Below are positions 18,348 to 25,651 of a stretch of DNA of 43,202 bases, in pieces. The DNA is from Deltaproteobacteria bacterium (GTDB lineage Bacteria > Myxococcota_A > UBA796 > UBA9615). The notes under the pieces were generated by a model. That model saw only the letters and a list, made by a program, of their open reading frames with translations, did not search any database and was not told the origin of the DNA. A program made the translations under genes and the position numbers. Location: assembly GCA_002724675.1 (NCBI GenBank), contig PBPL01000077.1, positions 1-43,202 of the forward strand. The letters are read 5' to 3'. Each line of letters starts with the position of its first letter. Positions within the stretch are counted from its first letter, which is position 1.

Positions 18348-18377
18348 TTGACAGGCTCCGTGGCCCGGTACTACTTT
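18348..18377 (+). promoter_or_regulatory. Candidate promoter of the Pal operon
   Basis: A perfect -35 box TTGACA (18348-18353) is followed after 18 bases by TACTTT (18372-18377), a weak -10 box. It lies 110 bases upstream of the Pal start codon and would drive the Pal, CpoB-like and selenoprotein genes. Confidence 0.45.
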
Positions 18378-18486
18378 CCCGCTGGCACGGACCGTGTGTT
18401 TGGCACACCGTCGTCGTCGTCGCGCCACCAGGGGTGTGATCGACGGCGGTCCAAGAGATGGGTGCCCTGAGCAAGCGAGGAACTGG

Positions 18487-19233
18487 GTGTTGACCTACCT
18501 GAAGCCCCGATCACAGACCGTGGGAATGGTTGCCCTGATGGTAGCTGGGCTGCTGGTGTTGGGAGGGTGCCCCAAGCCCAAGCCTCCAGTCGAAGCAGGC
18601 CAGGAATCGGCCTCAAGCGGCCCTGAAATTCGCATTGATGTACTTCGCCCGGACAGCACTCTGGAAGGACGACCCGTCACGGTCCGAGTGGTGGGCATTG
18701 GCTTTCAGGAGGGGGCTGAGGTCTTTCTGGGGAGCCGCCGCGCCCGTGGGGTGGATGTACTGGATGGCGGAGAATTGAGCTTTCGGGCGACCGAAGATCT
18801 GCCCCCGGGTACTTATGACGTCCGAATTACGCGACCGGATGGTGCCGAGGCGCTTCGTCAGGCTGGTTTCACAGTAGAGGCTCTCCCGCGAGACGAAGGC
18901 AACTGTGACTTAGTGACCGTCCACTTCGACTTCAACGAGGCCAGCCTGACCAGCGGGGCCCGAGAGGAACTACAAAAGAACGCGGTGTGCCTCGAGGCTC
19001 GCGAGACGTTAGCCGTTCGTCTGGAGGGTCACGCTGATGAGCGAGGAAGCACGGAATACAACCTCTCACTGGCTCAGAGGCGAGCCGACTCGGTTCGCAA
19101 GTACCTGGTGAGCTTGGGTGTGGACGAGGAGCGACTGGCGACCCTGTCCTACGGCGAAGAGCGACCGGCTTCCACTGGCCACGACGAGAGTGCTTGGGCA
19201 GAGAACAGGCGCGTCGAGTTCAGCGCTCGCTGA
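18487..19233 (+). CDS. pal: Peptidoglycan-associated lipoprotein (Pal-like) with an IPT/TIG-like domain
   Basis: A 248-aa outer-membrane lipoprotein. The signal peptide ends at LGGC (Cys28). Residues 45-130 form an Ig-like IPT/TIG-type domain (RPDSTLEGRPVTVRVVGIGF, then PPGTYDVRITRPDG). The C-terminal 100 residues are an OmpA/Pal peptidoglycan-binding domain with VHFDFNEASL, LEGHADERGSTEYN and LAQRRADSVRKYL, which hold the conserved Asp and Arg that grip diaminopimelate. Standard Pal lacks the IPT/TIG insertion. The GTG start at 18487 has GAGGAA five bases upstream; the frame extends to 18394 without signal-peptide character. The next gene follows after two bases and is CpoB-like, as in Tol-Pal operons, although tolQRAB are not in this window. 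Confidence 0.9.
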   Translation: MLTYLKPRSQTVGMVALMVAGLLVLGGCPKPKPPVEAGQESASSGPEIRIDVLRPDSTLEGRPVTVRVVGIGFQEGAEVFLGSRRARGVDVLDGGELSFRATEDLPPGTYDVRITRPDGAEALRQAGFTVEALPRDEGNCDLVTVHFDFNEASLTSGAREELQKNAVCLEARETLAVRLEGHADERGSTEYNLSLAQRRADSVRKYLVSLGVDEERLATLSYGEERPASTGHDESAWAENRRVEFSAR

Positions 19234-19235
19234 CC

Positions 19236-20357
19236 ATGTATCAACCCGCGCGTTTGCTGCTGTTGTGCCTCGCCGTTGCCGTGTCGGCGCCGGGCTGTGT
19301 GACCGACCGTACTGGGCGTAGCGCCAGCTATTTGATGACGACCAAGCTAGAGACGACGCGGGCCCGAGCTCGCGCTCTTGAAGAGGACCTGTTGTTGGAG
19401 CGGCAGCGCATCGACGACATGCAGAACCGAGCGGTGGCCTCCCGCAAGCGCTTGGCAGAGTCTGGTGCAACACTCGAATCGTTCTTGGAAGAACTTCAAT
19501 CGGTCCGCGGTCAGCTGGCCTTATTGAGGCACGAACTGGACGGTGTCGGTCGCCGGGACGAGGACATGGACTTCCGGTTGACTGAGTTGGAAGTGATGTT
19601 GGCAGACCTAGCGGTGCGCATGGGCGTGGAGCCGGTCGCTGTGGCTCCGGTCGAGGTCGCACCTTCGGAAGACAAGCAGAGTTCAAATAGCCCGCCGTCG
19701 AGTCCCACGGAGGAACCGGTGGGGACGGAGCCTCAAGTGGATGTCTCTGCTGCTGTGGGGAACGAGTCTAGTCCCGCGGGCAGCTCGAGCTCCTCGCCAG
19801 CTGCGCCATCAGAGACTAGCGAGACGTCCCCGGAGGGTGCAGGGCGCGAGGCGGATGCTGATGCTGACACAGTAAAGCTTGGCTCTGCCGTGTCCGAGAT
19901 TGTCATGCAGACCGAGGGCGGCGACCCGAGCCCAGCCCCAGTGGCTTCTTCTGGCGGCCAGGCTTCGCCCGAGGCAGCCATGTTTCAGGCGGGTCTACTG
20001 CTGGTGAAGGCGGGCTCCTGGGAGAGGGCTGGAGGCCACCTGCAGCAGTTTCTCCGTAGCTACCCCAAGAGTCAGTGGGCATCGGAAGGCATGTACCTGG
20101 TGGGGGAGTGCCTCATGGAATTGGCGCGGTACAAGATGGCGATCACCGAATATCAGAAGGTGATCGAGCGGGATGACGGGTCCCCCTGGGCGCCTCGTGC
20201 CATGCTCCGACAGTCCCAGGCGTTTGATGCGTTGGGTACCGCACAGGACAAGGAAGCTTCCCGAATTTTCCTCGCTGAGTTGATTCGTCTCTACCCAGAG
20301 GCGAAGGAGGCTGAGGAGGCTCGAGAACGACTGGAGAACGACAATGCAGGGCAGTGA
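19236..20357 (+). CDS. CpoB/YbgF-like TPR lipoprotein
   Basis: A 373-aa exported protein. A signal peptide with a lipobox-like end (SAPGC, Cys21) precedes a charged coiled coil (about residues 35-125, rich in Arg, Glu and Leu heptads). A low-complexity Ser/Pro/Glu linker follows (about 130-240), then a C-terminal TPR region (MFQAGLLLVKAGSWERAG, YPKSQWASEGMYLVGECLMELARYKMAITEYQKVI). Coiled coil plus TPR after Pal is the layout of CpoB/YbgF, which coordinates peptidoglycan synthesis with outer-membrane constriction. The linker is much longer than in E. coli. The ATG at 19236 lies two bases after the Pal stop. The 3' end overlaps the next gene by 14 bases. Confidence 0.88.
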   Translation: MYQPARLLLLCLAVAVSAPGCVTDRTGRSASYLMTTKLETTRARARALEEDLLLERQRIDDMQNRAVASRKRLAESGATLESFLEELQSVRGQLALLRHELDGVGRRDEDMDFRLTELEVMLADLAVRMGVEPVAVAPVEVAPSEDKQSSNSPPSSPTEEPVGTEPQVDVSAAVGNESSPAGSSSSSPAAPSETSETSPEGAGREADADADTVKLGSAVSEIVMQTEGGDPSPAPVASSGGQASPEAAMFQAGLLLVKAGSWERAGGHLQQFLRSYPKSQWASEGMYLVGECLMELARYKMAITEYQKVIERDDGSPWAPRAMLRQSQAFDALGTAQDKEASRIFLAELIRLYPEAKEAEEARERLENDNAGQ

Positions 20358-22086
20358 AGCGAGTAAGAGACGATGCCTCATGCTGGGCTGGGGGACCTTT
20401 GTCCTTGCGGTTGGCCTGGTCCTAGGGGCTTGCTCCAGTGAAGAACCCGGCTCCGAGCGGTTGGCTGTTGCGGCCGGGCAGGAGAAGGACAACGAGGGCC
20501 AAGCTGCCGAGGGAGGGGATGTTGCTGAGGTGGCTGACCCTGGGGTTCGCGCCCGCTTGACTGTCGTCTACACAAACAACGTGGACGGAGAGATTGAGCC
20601 CTGCGGATGACCCAAGAACCCCCTCGGCGGTCTCGCCAGGCGCGCAACATACATTGATGAACTGAGGCTGAAGTCTGGAGCCCTCCTGCAGGTGGACTCG
20701 GGCGATATGCTCTGGGCCCGCGCTTCGGTCGAAGAGCCGGAGGAGGCTCAGCGCAAGCTAAAAGCGGAGCTGTTGTTGGATGGCTCGGCGCTGCTCGACA
20801 TGACGGCTCTTGGGGTGGGCGATGGCGAGTTGGCGTTCGGAGTCGACTTCTTGGTTCGGGAGGTTCAGCAGCGCAAGTTGCCCTACGTTTCCGCGAATCT
20901 CGCCAACGAGCAGGGGAAGCTTCTGTTCCCCGCCTTCCGAGTGGTCGAGTCGTCTGGGCTTCGCATTGGCATTACCTCGGTGTTGTCCGACAAGTTCAGC
21001 TTTCCTGACGCTCAGGTCTTGCCTGTCTCTCAGAGCCTGAGAGATGCGCTGGCGGTCCTAAAGGATAAAGAGAAGGTGGAGCTGGTCGTCCTCTTGTCCC
21101 ATCTGGGTCTTCCTGAGGACAAGGCGCTCGCCAAGCAATTTCCGAGCATTGACCTGATCTTCGGCGGCCATTCCCGGAGTCACCAGGAAGAGCCGCTCTT
21201 GGTTGGGACCACGGCCATCATGCAGGCGGGGTCCCGGGGCAAGCACTTGGGCGAGGTGACCATTGAGCTCCGGGAGGGAGCAGTAGGTTGGTTCGATCCC
21301 GAGGCCGGAGAACGATCCGCTCGGCAGCGCAAGCGCTTCGAGCTTCAGCTGAAGCGTTTCGAGCAACAGCTGGAGAACATGGCCCCCGATGACGCTCAGG
21401 GGCGTGCGCGACTTGAGCGGGTGCGAGGCTTCACCGAGAAGAAGCTCGCTGACCTGGCTGTTGTCCCCGAGCAAGTGGGGATTTCGAACCTCTTGAGGTC
21501 CCGGAAGGTGGCGATGGATCGGAAGATTGCCGACCACGCTCCCATGCAGGCTCTGGTGGATGCTGCGCTCGAAAAGATGGGGCCCGACGCCCACTCCTCA
21601 TCGGGTCACGACCATCATGGTCACGACCATCATGGTCACGCTCACCACGACCATGGTGTGCACGGAGCGGGCCGTCCCCACGCGGCCAAGAAGACCACCC
21701 GGGAGTACGGGGACTTCGTGGGGGCCAAGATCTGTATGGCGTGTCACCGAGCGATCTATGACGACTGGATGACCACGCGCCACGCCCACGCCTATGGGAC
21801 CCTGGTGGCGGACAAACGACACTTCGACCTGGACTGTTGGTCCTGCCACGTCACCGGTGCAGGGAAGCCTGGAGGACCGTCGGGGCCGTATGACGTGGGC
21901 ACGATGCGGAATGTTCAGTGTGAGGCATGCCATGGCCCCGGTCGGAAGCATATTGCGGACCCAACTGCCGTGGACATGGTTCGCAATCCGGGCGAGGCTC
22001 ATTGCAAGTCGTGCCATAGCGATGAGCAGACCGACAGTCGCTTCGTCTATGAAGAATACCTTCCGAAGGTGGACCACAAGCCCTGA
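20344..22086 (+). CDS. Candidate selenoprotein: metallophosphatase-like lipoprotein with tetrahaem cytochrome domain (UGA = Sec89)
   Basis: Read through the in-frame TGA at 20608-20610, this is a 580-aa exported lipoprotein (lipobox LGAC, Cys30). Residues 70-310 form a metallophosphatase (5'-nucleotidase-like) domain with VDSGD (118-121), SHLG (His253) and GGHSRSH (276-280); the usual first metal motif and GNHE motif are degenerate. At residues 87-89 the sequence reads Cys-Gly-UGA, then NPLGGLARRAT. As I recall the family, homologues have PCGC followed by GGLARRA, so the UGA replaces a Cys. A helical region, a His-rich linker (421-440) and four CxxCH haem sites (464, 498, 526, 554) follow. 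Frame, codon use and domain continue without a break after the TGA, which argues against a pseudogene. A SECIS-like hairpin lies directly downstream. GGAG precedes the ATG, which overlaps the CpoB-like gene by 14 bases. A sequencing error remains possible. Confidence 0.85.
20608..20610 (+). other. Recoded in-frame UGA (selenocysteine codon, Sec89)
   Basis: The TGA follows TGC GGA (Cys-Gly) and precedes CCC AAG AAC. Positions 20344, 20608 and 20692 are all in the same frame, so the codon lies inside one continuous coding sequence. Ordinary termination would yield an 88-residue product cut at the start of the phosphatase domain. Confidence 0.82.
20622..20640 (+). promoter_or_regulatory. Bacterial SECIS-like stem-loop
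   Basis: Counting from the base after UGA, C12, C13 and U14 pair with G30, G29 and A28; C15 bulges; G16-G19 (GGCG) pair with C24-C27 (CGCC); the loop is GUCU. The pentamer GGUCU occupies +19 to +23, exactly where E. coli fdhF has it. U14, G20 and U21 match the fdhF bases U17, G23 and U24 that SelB recognises. A one-base bulge on the 5' side near +14/+15 also resembles fdhF. It is part of the coding sequence. Confidence 0.78.
21604..21648 (+). repeat. 15-bp tandem repeat encoding a His-rich linker
   Basis: The unit GGTCACGACCATCAT occurs at 21604 and 21619, with a diverged third copy at 21634. It encodes the Gly-His-Asp-His-His type linker of the selenoprotein candidate, joining the phosphatase and cytochrome parts. 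Such His clusters can bind zinc, nickel or copper. The repeat could change copy number without shifting the frame. Confidence 0.85.
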
Positions 22087-22217
22087 CCCTTGTGGGGCCG
22101 ATGGGCTGGTGGTACGGCTACCAGGAGTTCCGGCGGCCTCAGCCGAGGCTGGATTCCCATTGCTAGAGGTCGTAGAGTCCGTGGCGATGAGCCCAGGTCC
22201 ATACCTACTCTGGAGTT

Positions 22218-23300
22218 GTGTTGTTTCCCCTACTCGCCATTGAGACATCCTGTGATGAGACTGCCGCTGCCGTTATGGGGCCTGAGGGGCAGCTCTTGTC
22301 CAGCGTTGTTCATTCTCAGATTGATGACCACGCGCTGTTTGGTGGCGTGGTTCCCGAGCTGGCCTCTCGCTGTCATGTGGAGGCGATCCGCGGTGTCGTG
22401 GACCGAGCTCTCTCTGATGCGGGCTGCTCTATCGAGGACCTGGGGTGCGTGGCTGCTACGCGCGGACCGGGCTTGGTGGGCTCTCTCCTGGTCGGGCTCT
22501 CTTATGCGCAAGGTCTGGCGGCAGCCCGTGACCTACCTCTCCTGGGCATCAATCATCTTGAAGGCCACTTGTTGGCGCCGTTTGTGGGAAGCCCCGAGCC
22601 GCCGTTTCCGTTTCTGGCTCTTGTCGTCTCGGGAGGGCACACCGAACTCGTGATCGCGAGAGGACTAGGAGACTACGAAGTCGTGGGCCAGACTCGTGAC
22701 GATGCTGCAGGAGAGGCCTTTGACAAAGGAGCTCGTCTCCTTGGCTTGGGCTACCCAGGTGGGGTCGTGATTGACCGACTGTCCCAGCAGGGCGATGCCG
22801 CTTGCTATGCGCTGCCACGGGGTATGGCCAAGCGGCCAGGCTTCGATTTCTCCTTCTCTGGTCTCAAGACTGCGGTTTGGAAACACGTGCAGGCCAACGG
22901 AGTTCCGCAGGGGAGCGACCAGAATGATTTCTGTGCTTCGCTGCAGGAGGCCATTGTCGACGCCCTCTTGCTCAAGACACGTAAGGCGGCTCGCGAGTGG
23001 GCCATGAGCGACATCGTGGTCACTGGTGGGGTGGCCGCAAACTCTCGGCTCAGAGCGCGCTTCCAAGAGGTTGCCGATGAGGAGGGGTGGACTCTTCACC
23101 GTCCCGTGATGTCGCTGTGTACTGACAACGCCGGGATGATTGGTTACGTGGCAGCGCTGCGCGCGAGCCGTGGCGAGCGGCACTCTCTCAGCACTGCGGT
23201 TTGCCCCGGACTGGCCCTAGGACCGGACAAGCCGCCGACCCCACTACCAGGGGCGCTGCTGGAGTCTGGGCCGAGCGCGGAGGTGCCGGAGCGTGGCTAG
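22218..23300 (+). CDS. tsaD: tRNA N6-threonylcarbamoyladenosine transferase TsaD
   Basis: A 360-aa cytoplasmic enzyme of the Kae1/TsaD family. It transfers threonylcarbamoyl from TC-AMP to A37 of ANN-decoding tRNAs, working with TsaB and TsaE. Visible features are the N-terminal LAIETSCDETAAAV, the metal-binding H113-LEG-H117, VSGGHTEL, the GEAFDK segment, FSFSGLKTAV and the C-terminal CTDNAGMIGY. The GTG at 22218 is taken as start, with GGAG close upstream; a TTG directly after it would give better spacing. The partner gene tsaB lies in this window at 39165. The 130 bases before it hold no gene. The last 30 residues are a non-conserved proline-rich extension. Confidence 0.97.
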   Translation: MLFPLLAIETSCDETAAAVMGPEGQLLSSVVHSQIDDHALFGGVVPELASRCHVEAIRGVVDRALSDAGCSIEDLGCVAATRGPGLVGSLLVGLSYAQGLAAARDLPLLGINHLEGHLLAPFVGSPEPPFPFLALVVSGGHTELVIARGLGDYEVVGQTRDDAAGEAFDKGARLLGLGYPGGVVIDRLSQQGDAACYALPRGMAKRPGFDFSFSGLKTAVWKHVQANGVPQGSDQNDFCASLQEAIVDALLLKTRKAAREWAMSDIVVTGGVAANSRLRARFQEVADEEGWTLHRPVMSLCTDNAGMIGYVAALRASRGERHSLSTAVCPGLALGPDKPPTPLPGALLESGPSAEVPERG

Positions 23301-23844
23301 TCGTCGTCGGGGGCTGGTGGCCTGCATGGCCGCCCCGGCGCGCCTCAACTGGTACCGAGCCTTGCGCTCTCGTCGTGGCGCACGGTACGTGGCCGGCGGC
23401 CTTGCCGTCGGAGTGTTCCTGGCCTTCATCCCGTTATTTGTACTGCACTTTCCCATCGCAGTGATCGCCGCGTATCTGTTGCGGGTTAGTCGTCTTGCTG
23501 CGGTGGCAGGCGTCTGCCTCTCCAATCCGCTGACTCTGGTGCCCTTCTTTATTGTGGCCCGACTGACTGGACTTGCTGTGCTCCCAAGCCCCGGAACTGC
23601 CCCACAGCCCTTACCTGACGGGCTGGGCGGCGGGCAGCTGTGGGCCTACCTATCCTCCCTTGGTTGGTACGACGTGTGGACCATCTTGATCGGTGGGTCG
23701 TTGCTCGGCTTGCTGGGGGGCGGCTTGACGTACAGAGTGGGGATGCGCTGGGCTCTCGATTACTCTGAAAAGCGGCGTGAATGGCGAGACGAGGCTGGGG
23801 CTCGTAGTGTTCAGCGGTCCGGGGCAATCATCGATGGGGACTGA
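23293..23844 (+). CDS. DUF2062 domain membrane protein
   Basis: A 183-aa protein matching the DUF2062 layout: a basic N-terminus (LNWYRALRSRRG), a first hydrophobic segment with the typical GVFLAFIPL, a second around IAVIAAYLLRVSRLAAVAG, then the conserved SNPLTLVPFF motif, and a last membrane segment (ILIGGSLLGLLGGGLTY) followed by a charged cytoplasmic tail. The function of the family is not established. The GTG start overlaps the tsaD stop by eight bases; an ATG at 23326 is an alternative. Its end overlaps rsmA by 11 bases. Confidence 0.85.
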   Translation: MASRRRGLVACMAAPARLNWYRALRSRRGARYVAGGLAVGVFLAFIPLFVLHFPIAVIAAYLLRVSRLAAVAGVCLSNPLTLVPFFIVARLTGLAVLPSPGTAPQPLPDGLGGGQLWAYLSSLGWYDVWTILIGGSLLGLLGGGLTYRVGMRWALDYSEKRREWRDEAGARSVQRSGAIIDGD

Positions 23845-24676
23845 GCGGGGACGGAGCGCCAAGAAGTCGCTAGGTCAGAACTTTCTGGTGGACCCTGGTG
23901 TGATCGATCGCATCGTGGGGTCCGTGGACTTCGGCTCGGGCCAAACAGTGGTCGAAGTAGGTGCTGGGAGGGGGGCGCTCACTCGTGTGCTGGCCGAACG
24001 CTGTGACCGGCTCATTGGCGTCGAGAAGGACGACTCCCTTGCGCCGAGACTGGCCAGGGAGTTTCAGGGCAACGACCGCGTCGCGATCTTGCACTCGGAT
24101 GCGCTGACCGTCTTGCCGGGCGAGATGCCCTTTGAAGGCCCCTATCAGGTGGTAGGCAACCTGCCCTACAACATCGGTGGTCGAATCACGATGCATCTGC
24201 TCGAGAACTGGGGGGCGCAGCTCAGTAGCGCTACGCTCATGTTTCAGCGGGAGGTGGCCGAGCGGCTGGCGGCCGGTCCTGAGAGCCGTTCTTATGGTGC
24301 GTTGTCGGTCTTGGTGCAGGCGTTCTGTGAGGTCTGGTTGCTCTTTGGTGTGCCCCCCGAGGCGTTCCGACCGGTGCCCAAGGTGAACTCAATGGTCGTT
24401 CGCCTTCAGCGACGGTCTCTGCCGCTCTTCGACGGCTTGGACTACGAGTTCTTTCGACGAACAGTGCACGGAGCCTTTCACGCGCGGCGCAAGACCGTGC
24501 TCAACTCTCTGGTGCTTGCTCCAGGGCTGCCTGGGGATGCAGAACTGCTAAGAAGCGCTCTGGAACAGGCCGAGATCAGCTCCCAGTTGCGGGCCGATGC
24601 CATTCCTATCGAGCGGTACCTGGCTCTAGCCCGTGTACTCGACGAGCATCGAAGTGAGGGCCCAGGAAACGACTGA
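23834..24676 (+). CDS. rsmA: 16S rRNA dimethyladenosine transferase RsmA (KsgA)
   Basis: A 280-aa SAM-dependent methyltransferase that dimethylates two adjacent adenines in the 3' end of 16S rRNA during small-subunit assembly. Family motifs are KKSLGQNFLVD at the N-terminus, the SAM loop VVEVGAGRGALT, the acidic GVEKDD, and the catalytic NLPYNI. The C-terminal half has PVPKVNSMVV and the FHARRKT segment typical of KsgA. The ATG at 23834 is chosen because conservation begins just after it; the frame stays open to 23777 within the upstream gene. It overlaps the DUF2062 gene by 11 bases, so it is probably coupled. Confidence 0.97.
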   Translation: MGTERGRSAKKSLGQNFLVDPGVIDRIVGSVDFGSGQTVVEVGAGRGALTRVLAERCDRLIGVEKDDSLAPRLAREFQGNDRVAILHSDALTVLPGEMPFEGPYQVVGNLPYNIGGRITMHLLENWGAQLSSATLMFQREVAERLAAGPESRSYGALSVLVQAFCEVWLLFGVPPEAFRPVPKVNSMVVRLQRRSLPLFDGLDYEFFRRTVHGAFHARRKTVLNSLVLAPGLPGDAELLRSALEQAEISSQLRADAIPIERYLALARVLDEHRSEGPGND

Positions 24677-24744
24677 ACCCTGCGGTTCCCGACGGATAGA
24701 AGCCCTCCCTCGTGCTATGGTCCGGCGCCCTGTTCGGAGGCGTT

Positions 24745-25599
24745 GTGCTCGTCTCAATCCTCGCTAAAGCTAACGATGCCCGCGCCAGGCAGGCTGCGGT
24801 CGATGTGCATGCCTTGCTGGCTGGGGAGGGCCATGGTGTTCGGTTGGACCGGGCGACGGCGGAGGCGGCGGGACTCTCTGAGGGAGTGGGGCTCGACGAC
24901 CTGGTCCGGGACGTGGACCTGGCGGTTGTGCTGGGCGGTGATGGAACGCTTCTGCGGGCTGCGCGGCTGTTTGGGCCCGAGGCTGTCCCAATTTTTGGCG
25001 TCAACTTGGGGCGCCTGGGCTTTCTGACGGATACAGGGCCAGAGAACATGTTGACGGTCCTCCGGCGGGTTCTGGAGGGCGACTATCACGTGCAGGAGCG
25101 CATGATGCTCTCTGGGGAGATCCATCGCGGGGAAGAGCGGGTGCACGGCCCCTTCCTCGCCCTCAATGACATTGTCATCAACAAAGGGGCGCTAGCACAG
25201 GTGGTTCGTCTCGAGACCCGCGTCGATGATCGGCTCGTGTCCAACTACCTGGCGGACGGGATCATTTTCTCGACGCCTACTGGGTCGACCGCCTATGGAC
25301 TGGCGGCGGGTGGACCGATCGTCGAGCCCTGTACGGAGGTCATTCTGGTTGCCCCCATCTGCCCTCACATTCTCACCAACAGGCCCCTCGTCATTTCTGG
25401 TGACTCCACGGTGGAGTGCACCCTGTTGGTGAGCCGCGAGGCCGTCTTCGTCACCATTGACGGGCAAGAGGGCTTCCCGCTTCAGCGTGGCGATCGCATC
25501 CGAGTGTCTCGTTCAGCGCAGGGAGCTCGCCTCGTTCAATGTGCCTCCAAGGATTTCTACGACATTCTTCGAACGAAGATGGGTTGGGGTCTGAACTAG
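24745..25599 (+). CDS. nadK: NAD kinase
   Basis: A 284-aa ATP-NAD kinase producing NADP. Motifs in order are VVLGGDGTLLRAAR (the GGDGT nucleotide-binding loop), NLGRLGFLT, the conserved ND motif in LALNDIVI, and FSTPTGSTAYGLAAGGPIV. The C-terminus holds ICPHILTNRPLVI and a VTIDGQEG strand, all typical. I place the start at GTG 24745 with GGAGG four bases upstream and the family-like start LVSILAKANDARA; the open frame extends to 24712. recN follows after 52 bases. Confidence 0.96.
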   Translation: MLVSILAKANDARARQAAVDVHALLAGEGHGVRLDRATAEAAGLSEGVGLDDLVRDVDLAVVLGGDGTLLRAARLFGPEAVPIFGVNLGRLGFLTDTGPENMLTVLRRVLEGDYHVQERMMLSGEIHRGEERVHGPFLALNDIVINKGALAQVVRLETRVDDRLVSNYLADGIIFSTPTGSTAYGLAAGGPIVEPCTEVILVAPICPHILTNRPLVISGDSTVECTLLVSREAVFVTIDGQEGFPLQRGDRIRVSRSAQGARLVQCASKDFYDILRTKMGWGLN

Positions 25600-25651
25600 A
25601 TGTTCCTCCTCTGGGCGTTCCTTTCGCTCTGGGGCGGAAGCGAGGCTGAGC

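Noticed and set aside
20344-22086. Two separate genes (20344-20610 and 20692-22086) or a nonsense pseudogene
   Set aside because: The same frame continues through the TGA with no further stop, the second start at 20692 would lack a signal peptide and cut the phosphatase domain, and the TGA falls at a Cys position with a SECIS-like hairpin behind it.
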